Positions 24,570 through 35,492 of a stretch of 55,758 nt of DNA are shown here, piece by piece. The translations under genes and the position numbers were made by a program. Positions within the stretch are counted from its first letter, which is position 1; every line of letters begins with the position of its first letter. The stretch lies in the NCBI GenBank assembly GCA_905182995.1, contig CAJJDP010000087.1:1-55758 (forward strand), written 5' to 3'. The stretch comes from Paramecium octaurelia. Taxonomy: Eukaryota; Ciliophora; Oligohymenophorea; Peniculida; Parameciidae. The notes beneath the pieces were generated by a model, which saw only the letters and a program-made list of their open reading frames with translations, made no database searches and was not told the DNA's origin.

Positions 24570-25546
24570 TTATATATTATAATAAATTATCGATTTTATT
24601 ATACTCATCTCAATCCAATAAACAAAATTTAATAATAGTATTATTATTTATCTTATATTCAACATACAAGAAACTTTATTTAAATAATTATTGCAAAGAT
24701 CTATAAAAAATATATAAATCAACTTTCTTAAATTCTTTAATTTAAGATTCGTAAGAGGATAATATTAACAAGTTATGAAGATCTTCTCAGATATGATCCT
24801 ATTTTTGAGAAATAACAGAAGTTCCCCTTTGGAATTTTAAATTATAATTAATAAACTCTACTGTAAATCGACAATTCCGTTATTGGTTTACTTATAAACC
24901 TATACTTTTCAAATAATACTCTTACCTAAGATGTTTAAGGATAATCATACTTAAATTTAGTATTATGTAAATAAATGTTTTATGTACCTTCCAAAATTTT
25001 AATTTTCTAACGTAAATTTATCATTCAAAGAATTAATTAAAAAATAGGATCAGATATTCGAAATACGTTTTGATAAAATTTCTAATCTAAAAATTCCTAA
25101 AATAAAAAATTTTGGCAAGGAATATGATATTTCAAAATAAGAATAATCATATTTTAGGAAGTATATCTACACTTATCTTACATCTAGAGTCAAGTTTTGT
25201 CTCAAAATTATAACAGATAAACTTACCCAACAAAAAACAATAAGAAATTTACAATAGTTTAGGTTTGCTTGATGTTGCTTTTAATTTTGATAACTAGGTT
25301 ATACATAATATTACAAATCTAATTGTAATATAGAAATGTATTTCTAATAATTATTATTTAAGAATAATCTAAATAGGGAGTGTTAATAAGTTGTTAAGCA
25401 TTTATATTAATGAATGATAACTTAATTTAACTTAAGAAAAAGTCATTTTATTAATTCTTTTATTAAAAAAAGAATACAATTGGGATTTTGTTAGTTTAAA
25501 TTTATTATCAAATATTATCTAATATATAAACAAAATTCTTGTTTTA
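24570..25546. other. Spacer with a doubtful ORF
   Basis: Nearly 1 kb between the coiled-coil gene and the TBC gene. Apart from the doubtful plus-strand frame at 24775-25272 I see nothing that can be named. Confidence 0.35.
24775..25272 (+). CDS. Doubtful 165-aa ORF
   Basis: An intronless frame begins MKIFSDMILFLRNNRSS and ends QQFRFA before TGA at 25270. The middle (FEIRFDKISNLKIPKIKNFG) has a plausible amino-acid mix, but no domain is recognised. A frame of this length is not rare by chance here. It could be a fast-evolving gene or noncoding. Confidence 0.22.
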
Positions 25547-26760
25547 TCACTTTTAATTCTTTTTATACTTTTAATCTAATTGTTGAATAACAGTTTTGGA
25601 AAATTTGTATTTGCTCAGCATTAGATTAATAAATTAATTAGAGTCCAAATTAAGTAAATCTTCATTTGATCTAAGATATTATAAACCATTTTCAAAGTCA
25701 TTTAATTGAGTAAATTTTTATTCTTTGTAATGAATGATTGCCAAGGCACATCTAAAAATAGTCTTTTCGCCTTCTACCAAGAAAATCTCGAAAACTCTAT
25801 AAAATAGATTAATTGGTAGAGCAGTTGAGAATAATGTAATAAACCTAAAATTTATGAATTATGAATAACCATTCAGTTGTAAAATAGAATAAATCTATAT
25901 TGTGACGCTTTAGTATTTTTGAAGTAATGGGATGATATTATTATATCAAATTATCAAGAATGTAAAATTCTCTATAAAGAGAATTGGGATCTTTGTATTT
26001 AGCTGTTAAATTGTAGTGAGTCATCAAGCGATAGAGAATCCAGAAGGCCTCAAAATTACAAAAGATTCTTACATTTTCATCATTTGTAACCATAATAAGA
26101 GCTGCTGTTAGAAAATTTAATCCTTAACAATATCCCATGTCTGGAATAGCTTCAGATAAAGCTTTGAGTACATTGACTAGAGATTCAGAAAGGACTGTTT
26201 AATCCTGAATTTAAAGAATAGATACTTAAAAGTTAACATTGTCTGGAAATGTGCGATGGACGTCTAACCTAATCTGATGCTCAAATTTAAATTTTTCTTT
26301 TGTTAAAAAATCAGAATATTATGACAATTTTTAAATGGTATTTGCTTATTCCTTAGCCTTTTTGATATTAGCTAGAAGTGGCCAAGCTAGAATTCTTAAT
26401 CCATCAGGGATTCCCTCAAATAAGATTAACAAATACTTTTCGAGTTCTTTCTTTGATTAATTAATTGGTTTGCTTCTCAAACTCATTTATCATTTATCTC
26501 CACTTTTCAACTCTTGCATTAAGTGTTTTTCTATCTTTATAATGCTTTAAATTTATTTTTGATTTGAATCCATATTAATCAGTTTGCTCAATTTAAGCTT
26601 AGGATGAGATTTACGAATGAACCTCATTTTGCTTAGTAGCTTAGAAATCAGGAGTCTGTAAATTTTATTATGGTTCAGATTGGTTATCAAATTAAAATTC
26701 AAACAATTCATCTTCTTCTTCTTCTTTTTGTATGCATTATGTTAATTAGGTTGTTCTCAT
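25547..26760 (-). CDS. TBC-domain Rab GTPase-activating protein
   Basis: The spliced product is 388 residues (introns of 22 and 25 nt). After an acidic, Gln-rich N-terminus of about 100 residues comes a full TBC domain: RVEKWRQMINEFEKQ, KERTRKGIPDGLRILAW, IRLDVHRTFPDN with the catalytic arginine, PDMGYCQGLNFL with the catalytic glutamine, then FEAFWILYRLM and FYFTTEWFITLFSTALPIN. TBC proteins speed GTP hydrolysis by Rab proteins and so control vesicle traffic. Both fingers are present, so it should be active. The first intron ends in GAG rather than TAG. The start is 14 bp from that of the divergent membrane-protein gene. Most of the gene is duplicated by the assembly join at 27027. Confidence 0.88.
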
Positions 26761-26774
26761 TATATAATAATAAA

Positions 26775-27026
26775 ATGATTATATTTTCAATTATTTTTGC
26801 AATTGCTTAATCTCAATAAATCAAGCCTTACGACTTTGCAGTTTCTTTAATACAAGGTATATGTTTTATTCACATTGATAGTGTAGTCATCAATACATTA
26901 TGATATTAGAGTTAATGAAGATGCAATTCTTTACACATATCCTAGAGGAGCAATTTATAAAAGCAATATCTCAACCAATAACTAGAGTTTATTATGCAGT
27001 GTATAACATGACACAATAACACTAAC
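26775..27026 (+). pseudogene. 5' fragment of the membrane-protein gene (duplicate, cut at N)
   Basis: The same first exon, 25-nt intron and second-exon start as the complete gene at 28090, cut off by the N at 27027. It is almost certainly an assembly duplicate and not a real second locus. Confidence 0.75.
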
Positions 27027-27027
27027 N

Positions 27028-28075
27028 AATTTTTATTCTTTGTAATGAATGATTGCCAAGGCACATCTAAAAATAGTCTTTTCGCCTTCTACCAAGAAAA
27101 TCTCGAAAACTCTATAAAATAGATTAATTGGTAGAGCAGTTGAGAATAATGTAATAAACCTAAAATTTATGAATTATGAATAACCATTCAGTTGTAAAAT
27201 AGAATAAATCTATATTGTGACGCTTTAGTATTTTTGAAGTAATGGGATGATATTATTATATCAAATTATCAAGAATGTAAAATTCTCTATAAAGAGAATT
27301 GGGATCTTTGTATTTAGCTGTTAAATTGTAGTGAGTCATCAAGCGATAGAGAATCCAGAAGGCCTCAAAATTACAAAAGATTCTTACATTTTCATCATTT
27401 GTAACCATAATAAGAGCTGCTGTTAGAAAATTTAATCCTTAACAATATCCCATGTCTGGAATAGCTTCAGATAAAGCTTTGAGTACATTGACTAGAGATT
27501 CAGAAAGGACTGTTTAATCCTGAATTTAAAGAATAGATACTTAAAAGTTAACATTGTCTGGAAATGTGCGATGGACGTCTAACCTAATCTGATGCTCAAA
27601 TTTAAATTTTTCTTTTGTTAAAAAATCAGAATATTATGACAATTTTTAAATGGTATTTGCTTATTCCTTAGCCTTTTTGATATTAGCTAGAAGTGGCCAA
27701 GCTAGAATTCTTAATCCATCAGGGATTCCCTCAAATAAGATTAACAAATACTTTTCGAGTTCTTTCTTTGATTAATTAATTGGTTTGCTTCTCAAACTCA
27801 TTTATCATTTATCTCCACTTTTCAACTCTTGCATTAAGTGTTTTTCTATCTTTATAATGCTTTAAATTTATTTTTGATTTGAATCCATATTAATCAGTTT
27901 GCTCAATTTAAGCTTAGGATGAGATTTACGAATGAACCTCATTTTGCTTAGTAGCTTAGAAATCAGGAGTCTGTAAATTTTATTATGGTTCAGATTGGTT
28001 ATCAAATTAAAATTCAAACAATTCATCTTCTTCTTCTTCTTTTTGTATGCATTATGTTAATTAGGTTGTTCTCAT
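27028..28075 (-). pseudogene. Partial second copy of the TBC gene (lacks its 3' end at the N)
   Basis: Identical to the 5' part of the TBC gene at 25547-26760, with start codon at 28075 and truncation at 27028 next to the N. It lacks the last part of the C-terminal region. It should be removed when the contig overlap is collapsed. Confidence 0.75.
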
Positions 28076-28089
28076 TATATAATAATAAA

Positions 28090-29771
28090 ATGATTATATT
28101 TTCAATTATTTTTGCAATTGCTTAATCTCAATAAATCAAGCCTTACGACTTTGCAGTTTCTTTAATACAAGGTATATGTTTTATTCACATTGATAGTGTA
28201 GTCATCAATACATTATGATATTAGAGTTAATGAAGATGCAATTCTTTACACATATCCTAGAGGAGCAATTTATAAAAGCAATATCTCAACCAATAACTAG
28301 AGTTTATTATGCAGTGTATAACATGACACAATAACACTAACAAATAACATAACTAAATAGATTTTTAATTCATCAATAGATAAAATTGATTAACAAAATG
28401 ATCAAATTATAAACGTATTTCACATGAATAAAAAATTGGGTTTAGTGACAGAGTTTGATAGTTATATTGTATTCTGCTTAGAAAAATTAGAAATTATTAA
28501 GAAATACGAGTTATCTGATTTCATGAAAGCAAAGAAGGAATAATTTTAAAAAGGAACTTTTAGTGCTGAGTTGAATATGGCTTTTCTATTTTATTAAACG
28601 AAACTAATCATTTACGAGGAGAAAGGCCTCATTTTTTCTTAATCTATTCCAGAAATGGCAATTACAAAAGTGTTATGTAGTTTGGGATATATCTTTATTG
28701 CTACTTAAAATGGAATGTTAGTCTATTAAATAGATGTAGGAAACCAAATGATTATATTGAAAAGTCATATTGAATAGAATCAAACCATTAATGATATTGT
28801 TTTAAGTGCAAAAAATGAATACATATTTTTATTGGAAGAAGATGGAATACATATTTACAGAATTCTCTTTGATAATTAAAAATAGATTTAAATAAAAAAA
28901 TATTCTATTTTACCATTCATACCTATTGAATCTTCATTTAATTTTAATTAAAATAATGATTCAAGCTTTGCTGTCTTGAAAAAATCTCAGAAATCAGTGA
29001 TTTTTGTTGATTTAGAAATTAATTTAGAGTAAGGAGTTTGGTTTATAGTAAACTCTCATGCCCTCAAAATTGCTGCATAGAATTTAGAAATAAATAACAA
29101 TTTTGTTGTAATCAAAGGTTCAGAAACCCACTGTATTATTAAACATTCATAACCAAATATCTTTACTGTATTTAAATTCATAATAATAGAATATTTTTAA
29201 TTATTATCCATTTACATTAGCCCATACAGTTTATCTGAATTTTTATTAATTTGATGTTCAAAATTCATAAGATATTCTATTTGGTGTGGATTCAGATTCA
29301 ATAACATTATTTTTAATTGATCAAATTTAAGGTAACATAGCATGTTCAACGAATGACACTAGCTTAATTGGATAGGTATACTTCATATATATTTAGAATT
29401 TTAATTATTAAATATTAACTAATTTAAGCGATTGTGAAAAAAAGTAATAATATTCTGAAGATATTCAAAGTAAGGATTTAATAGTGTGTTAATTTAATAC
29501 TGAAATTGGAATCAATGTAATTTCAGATGATGAATCTCCTTTTAATAGGCAACTTTTGATTATACTGATTGTTTGCTTGGGAATAGCTTTATTCTTTAGT
29601 ATTCTAGCCTTGATTTGCTATGGCAATAAAACAAGAAAGTAACTTAATTCATACTAATAAAAAATCAAAATATATTAATAATTTTAAGGTGATCAAAATG
29701 ACACTATTCGTACAAAATAGCCTCCGCCAACTATTGATAACAAATTTAAAATAGATGAGTTTGAATAATGA
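28090..29771 (+). CDS. Type I membrane protein with signal peptide and C-terminal helix
   Basis: The spliced product is 537 residues (introns of 25, 22 and 21 nt). An N-terminal signal peptide (MIIFSIIFAIAQSQQ) is followed by a large ectodomain with repeated beta-rich blocks reminiscent of a propeller (GYIFIATQNGMLVYQIDVGN, KNEYIFLLEEDGIHIYRILF, DILFGVDSDSITLFLIDQ). One transmembrane helix (LLIILIVCLGIALFFSILAL) precedes a cytosolic tail of about 55 residues with a Pro-rich patch (RTKQPPPTIDNKF). This suggests a surface or endomembrane receptor. I do not recognise the family. It is divergent from the TBC gene. Confidence 0.75.
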
Positions 29772-30699
29772 ATCTATTTTCTATTTTTAATCGTTTGTAT
29801 TTTATAAATAAGGTTATCAATAACATAACACTCTTCCCTAAATATAATCATAACTTACCTTTGCTCCAATTAATTATTTGGGTAAATACATTATTCAAAA
29901 ATTCTACTCATAAGGAGAGTAATTGATTGGGAATAATAAAATATTTGGTTATAGAATCATCAATTTTCTATACACATTTAAATGCCACCTAATCTTTTCC
30001 TTATTATATTGAAATTTGCATATGTGAGAATATATGTATTTTGAATTTTTATTGATATTATACAAATCAATCAATGCAAATTTGTTACTCAGGATAAGAA
30101 GACTATCTTTGAACCATTAATTTATGAATCTTATGTAAGTAGATACGTCTGATTGCTTCAGTAGTTGGGATTATGACAAAAAGTAATTGATGAATAAATT
30201 CTGCACTTAATTCATAAACTATTCAAAGTTCAAATGCTAATGTTCACTTCCTTGTAATTCTTAGCTTCTCCATATGTAGATTACTCCGTTATAAATATAT
30301 ACAAATAATGAAGTAACGGAAAAAACATATAAATATTTAAATATATCAAAAGATTAAATTGGTCTCAATGCTATTAACCATATAGTATTTATAATCATTT
30401 AAAATATAGTCTCATCACCTATAATTCAACCTGAGTATTTAATATTATATGTATTTATTTATGCTATGTGAATTACAATGTAATGTAATTATTGAGATAG
30501 TTGATAGTTAGGCTTTGAATGTCTCACCACTAAACAGTAATTTAGTTAGATAATTAGCAATATTATCAAAAAAAACTTCAATAGTTTTTATAAAATACAA
30601 TTGAAAAATTATTTAATAATTAATAAAGCGAATAAACCGAATTTGCATTGTTAATATATTAAGGCTTACGGTTGTGTTTATTTATTTTAAAAAAAATTG
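29772..30699. other. Spacer with a doubtful ORF
   Basis: About 930 bp. The only long frame is 29895-30398 on the minus strand. No RNA gene or repeat is evident. Confidence 0.35.
29895..30398 (-). CDS. Doubtful 167-aa ORF with hydrophobic N-terminus
   Basis: The frame begins MIINTIWLIALRPIQSF, has a hydrophobic stretch (YLYVFSVTSLFVYIYNGVIY), and then a polar helical part (NFEQFMNQVQNLFINYF). It is intronless and a whole number of codons, but no family is recognised and chance is a fair explanation. Confidence 0.2.
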
Positions 30700-31401
30700 A
30701 TGCTAAATACTAACTTTAATGCATATTATGTACAATAACCATTCTTCTATCCATTTGGATACTAATATTTGATCATGCCAGCACCTATTACACTAGCTAG
30801 CACTTAGATAATTAATCCTCCAATTCAAGTTTATGATAATCTAACTTAAACAAATAATGTATCTAGTGGGTTGAACTAACAATAAGGAGTACAAAAACTA
30901 AAAAATATCTCTGAAACCGAAAGCCATCTCAATTCTGATAGTGATAATGATGAACCTAGAGATACTCCTTTTCATCCTAAATCAACTAAGTCTAATCTAA
31001 CTAAGAACATTTAGAAACCAAACCTTTTGGTCAAATCTACTAATATCCAGAAGAATTATGCGAAAGCTATAGTGTCTTATGCATGTAGGTAAAGAACAAT
31101 AATTTTTGAAACTCTTGGAGAAGAGAAAGGGGAAGAATTCATAAAATTGATGAGTCGTCTCAAAAATAAGCTGAGAAATATTGCACACATTACGAAGTAT
31201 ACTCACGCAGAAGAGTTTTTATCATTATTCAGAATTTTAGGGTATCTTTAGTGTTCATAATTTTAGAAACAATTTCATTAAAAAGGACTCAGTTAGTTAT
31301 ATCTATAACTCTAAGATAATGTAGAAGAGTTGTCATTTGTCCAACATGACAGTAGTTAGGAATTCTCTATTAAAGTATTGATATAATCAAAGCGATAATG
31401 A
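30700..31401 (+). CDS. Protein of unknown function with disordered N-terminus
   Basis: An intronless frame of 233 residues. The first half is low in hydrophobic residues and rich in Gln, Asn, Pro and Ser, with an acidic Ser patch (SETESHLNSDSDNDEPRDTP). A more ordered helical part follows (IFETLGEEKGEEFIKLMSRL, then THAEEFLSLFRILGYLQ). The contrast between a disordered head and a folded tail is typical of a real protein. I do not recognise the family. It runs toward the Kelch gene on the same strand with about 120 bp between. Confidence 0.6.
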
Positions 31402-31524
31402 ATTTTTATAGTGTTTTTTTATTTCATATAGTGAATGAATAGAATTATGATTGTGATTATAAGATTGCTTAGCAATTATTAGTAGTATTTCATTATTATA
31501 TATTGAAATAAATAAATAAAAATA

Positions 31525-33087
31525 ATGAATATAAATTAAGAGGCAGTAAAAGCACATATTTCGTAAATGCTGTCTCAGTTGAGATAGTTGAAGGAGAAGA
31601 TTCAAAATTTAGAAATACCCGAATTGGGAAATCAAGCCAGTTACAATAAAAACACCGATTTAATTGAAGGTTCAAAATAACAACTGCATCATATAATTAC
31701 TTAATATTTCAAAGACATCTAGAACATTTACATCTACTTAAGTCGGTTCTATCCAACCACAGCCTTAAAATGTATTGAGTTATTTGATATAATTAAAGAA
31801 TATATGAAATAAGAAATTGAGAGTATTTTTGCCTAATTGTCAGAATACAAGAAGAAAATGAATGATAAACAATTTTCTTAATTTGATTACGAAGAATTTT
31901 AGGCTGCTAATTATCCTGCAAAGAAAGATGAAATCCAATAAGAATGCATGCAAATATAAACTGAGAGCTATCCAAATCATACAAGCGAATGTATGCCAAA
32001 TATCAAAGTTCAAAACAGAATTACAGAAAGCCTTTACTTCGGGCTAAATTAATACGCTTCGGTCTATTGGCCAAGTAAAAAAGGAAAGGCCGAGAGTCTT
32101 TTCATTAACAAACCTAATTTCTTCATTGAAAATACTATGTAAATTATAATTTTTTATCTATTTCAGTTGCATACCATATGCCCAAGATAATAAATTATAT
32201 GCCTATGATTATGCATCATAAAAGACATTCTAAACAGAGATGAACGAATAAATACCAGATCACAGTTCCTTTTTGAATTTACCTAATGGAAATTTATTCA
32301 TTAGTGGAGGTGTAAATGCATAAGGATAGGTCTTAGGAGAATGCAGATATATCGATATCTCAAAAGGAACTGTAATGAAATTACCTGACATGCTTGTAAA
32401 GAGAGTTGGACATACATTGGTATACATTTAGCCAAATACATTTTGGTCAGAAGCACCAAAAGGATATATTTATGCCATTGGAGGTAGAACACATAACAAT
32501 TTCAGAACAAAATTATGTGAGAGATTCAATATAGAGAATCAACAATGGGAGGAGATTGAAAAATTGAATGATGCTCGATCAAGGTCTTCATGTGCTTATT
32601 CTGAAGAACAACATGGGATATTTGTATTTTTTGGAACATCAAGCTAATAATTAAATGTTGTAAGTGCGGAGAAATATGATTTATTGTCAAAGAAATGGGA
32701 ACGCTTGTTAATCCATAATCAATTGGAAGGGTTTGATGTGAGTTGGGGGAATGCAATTTGCATAAATGAAGATTAGATTCTGATTTTTGGAGGATTGAAG
32801 GACAGCTAATATTTTGAAAACAATCTATATTTCAGTAAAAAGATATTGGTTTACAACATTCAGAATGAAAAGTATTAATATTTGATGAATTTTAAAGTAT
32901 TACTGTAAATGATAGTCAACTTCCAGTAGATTTGTTACCTTTGGCCACGGTGATTCATGAAAACAAAGTGTACAGTGTTGGAAAATACATGAGTTGTGTT
33001 CAATTGCCTCCTCATCAGAGTTTGGGAGAGGGAGCGTTCTTAGTTGAATTGGGGGAAGTCAATTCAATCATTTGCTTTTTTGGATGA
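31525..33087 (+). CDS. Kelch-repeat protein
   Basis: The spliced product is 502 residues (introns of 28 and 26 nt). The N-terminal 200 residues are helical with a short coil (HISQMLSQLRQLKEKIQN) and a region with spaced His and Cys. From about residue 225 there are Kelch blades with the Gly-Gly, Tyr and Trp pattern: LPNGNLFISGGVNAQGQ, GYIYAIGGRTHNN with NQQWEEIEKLNDARSRSS, GIFVFFGTSS with KKWERLL, and DQILIFGGLKDS. Kelch propellers are protein-binding platforms. No BTB domain is present, so a Cullin-adaptor role is not suggested. The exact partner is unknown. Confidence 0.8.
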
Positions 33088-33117
33088 TTATAAATAATAT
33101 TAATAAATAAATAGATT

Positions 33118-34417
33118 ATGCAAGAATAATATGAATTGTATTATACTACATATAATCAGGAGAGAGAGAGGATTAGAGTAAGAGAGTTTCATTACTTTAG
33201 AAATTTTACAGTAGCTTGAAATCTGAAGAATCCAATCGATTGTTGAAGAGTTAATCTCTTAACGAATCTTTGAAGAAGGCTGAAGGATTCAAAAATGAAA
33301 AGAAGTTGCAGATTAAACAAAAGGCTCACAAATTTAATATTAAAGCTAAAATTATACAGAGAAAGAACAATTAGATGCAGGAACATCAATTTCTGGGTAT
33401 TATTAAATAGAAAAATGAGTTGTTCAAGAAGGAGATTGAGCTGTAAGATATAATTTAAATTCAGAGAACATCGTCTTAATATCTTGAATGCCGAATAAAC
33501 AGAGTAGATCAGATAAAATTAAATATATAAATCGATGAAACACAAAATCTATTTAGAGAGAGTTGAATAACATCAATTAGTAATAAATTAATAATAAAAT
33601 AGAAAGTAGAATAGGAGCATCAGTAATTATTGGAATAGATGAATAACAAATTTTAGAAGGTCGAATAATATATTCAGATAACTAGAGAATCTTAAAAATA
33701 GAAATTTAGAAGTCTTAGTTATAAATACTTGACTTATAAACAGAAAGCAGAGAATCTAATCTTGGAAAAAACAGAAAACACCTTTTAAGAAGCCCTTGAT
33801 AACATGTCGAAGAGAGAATAAATTTATGTATCCATTCTTTTTTAACTAAAAAAGGAAAAATATCTTGAGACCAAAGAAAAAGAGAGGAAAAAGATTGTGA
33901 GAAGAAACAAATTGGAATTGATCAAATTTAAAAGAAACAAGAAAAGATAAGAGTCAATCGAAAAAGCCTAAAAACAATTGTAAGAATAAGAAAGACATAG
34001 AAGAATACTCAATAACTCTACTTCAATACCAAAAATCATCATTACTGAACATGATGATTAAGGTAATAATGATGTAGAAGTCGAAGTCTATGAAGTACCA
34101 TAATCTGAGGGATAAAATTAAATTTATGAAGAAAAAGTTACATCTTCAAAAAAGAATTAAAAAGAAGAATAATCTATTTTCACTAATATTAATGAATCTT
34201 CTATGCAAGTTACTTTGCCTGAAACAAAAAATATAGACTCTCCCAATTATAAGAAACCAAGGAGGGAATCAGAAAAGGAACGATAATATTAAATTTTAAT
34301 GTAATTTAATTTAAATATGGACTTAGGAAATTAAGGTTGAATCTAAAACAAGAAAGAGAGAAGTTGGATAGGGAATTGAACTCATTCTTCATTAGTTAGG
34401 CAATACACTAAAATTGA
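33118..34417 (+). CDS. Coiled-coil protein, basic, unknown function
   Basis: The product is 401 residues from five exons (introns of 23, 22, 23 and 26 nt). It starts MQEQYELYYTTYNQERER and is coiled through most of its length (MKHKIYLERVEQHQLKVEQE, RRNKLELIKFKRNKKRQES). A polar acidic linker (EHDDQGNNDVEVEVYEVPQ) interrupts the coil before a C-terminal helix (LKQEREKLDRELNSFF). The coil pattern holds across each splice, which supports the model. No family is recognised. Cytoskeletal function is plausible. Confidence 0.65.
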
Positions 34418-34475
34418 TATATAAATTACTTATGTGATTATTAGATAAATTCTTTTTGGATATATCTCATTGTTA

Positions 34476-35250
34476 ATGAATAAATTTGAATTAGCCCTCC
34501 AAACTTAATAAGAATTATTAAACTATATTCTATCAACATAGTGGAAGGATGATTTGGAGAAATAACAATTAGGAGCAATATTTTAGAAAGTCTAAGTATA
34601 ATTAATATCCTATTAGACCACCTGCAACATTAAATTAGAAATCGATGAATTCTTTCCTAAGGATAAGTAGGAATTATTGAAATCCTATATATACGAAAAG
34701 CAATAGCAGGTATTTGCAGTCTTAATTTTTAAGATAAGAAAAATTAATAAAAGTCTGCAGGAAACTCTTAACAAGTAGGCTCAAGTGAGGTAATCTCCAA
34801 CATGTGTGATTGCTTAATTGCCTCCCAGATTCAAAAATAGCAAAGAGTCATATCTCCAATAAATGTAAATATTAGGAATTATATTGTAGTAATTATTTCA
34901 AAAACAATTTGATAGAATTGAAGAGTTGCCATTCAAAATTATGTTTGGAGGTAGAGATAAAATAATAGAGGGAGGCAATCACAAAATAAATCGGGTTATT
35001 ATAAATAGCGGAAAATTTTAAATTTGAACTAAATTGTTTAGAAAGCGAATTGATGCAAAATCGACTTTATTTAAGTGAATAATTTGAGAGTATAAGAAAA
35101 TTAATCGAAATTACTATTGAGGACAATTTGCTTCAAAATTTAATTAGTTATTGCTCTGCTATATCTAAAGCGAATATTCTTTTGAAGAAATAACTTATTA
35201 TAATAAAACAAATATATTCATTCGACACAAAAGATTTGTAATTGACATGA
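34476..35250 (+). CDS. Helical coiled-coil protein, unknown function
   Basis: The product is 249 residues after removal of one 25-nt intron (GTAAATATTAGG...TTGTAG, near 34867). Without that splice the frame would stop early. With it, the helix runs on through LIELKSCHSKLCLEVEIKQQ and ENFKFELNCLESELMQNRLY to the TGA at 35248. The N-terminal part (NKFELALQTQQELLNYI) is also helical. No motif identifies a family. It sits 58 bp after the previous coiled-coil gene on the same strand. Confidence 0.6.
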
Positions 35251-35271
35251 ATTTATTTTAGTTATTTATAG

Positions 35272-35421
35272 ATGATGGAAATGGATAAGGAAAATAAATA
35301 AACTAGTTATTCTCAAGATACTGATGTTACAAGTTAGTAATCACCATAAAAAAATTATGATTAAAATTAGATCATCAACAAAAATCTTAGGAATCAAGAA
35401 TGTTTGTGTGTAATCTTTTGA
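35272..35421 (+). other. 49-codon ORF just upstream of the histidine kinase
   Basis: A short frame begins MMEMDKENKQTSYSQDTDVT and ends at TGA 35419, 72 bp before the kinase start used here. Its polar, Ser/Gln-rich make-up resembles the cytosolic head of membrane histidine kinases. It could be a first exon that I failed to join, or an upstream ORF. I found no small intron that links the frames. Confidence 0.3.
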
Positions 35422-35492
35422 TGAGGTTTTAATTGTGTATTATAAAAAACAGAAAATTGATATGATCATTTAATGTGTAATTTTAATAAAAA

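Larger units (their letters stand above)
25713..28341. repeat. 1,314-bp direct duplication around a single N (probable contig overlap)
   Basis: Bases 25713-27026 are repeated as 28-kb-side bases 27028-28341 with one N (27027) between. Both boundaries match to the base and I saw no difference between copies where I compared them line by line. The left copy continues upstream with unique sequence and stops at N. The right copy starts at N and continues downstream with unique sequence. That is what two overlapping contigs joined without merging would give. Confidence 0.85.

Noticed and set aside
25713..28341. True tandem gene duplication of the TBC and membrane-protein loci.
   Set aside because: The copies break exactly at an N and are truncated on complementary sides, which suits a contig overlap much better.
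32301..32756. Two minus-strand ORFs (32301-32492 and 32526-32756).
   Set aside because: They are antisense shadows of the Kelch repeats.
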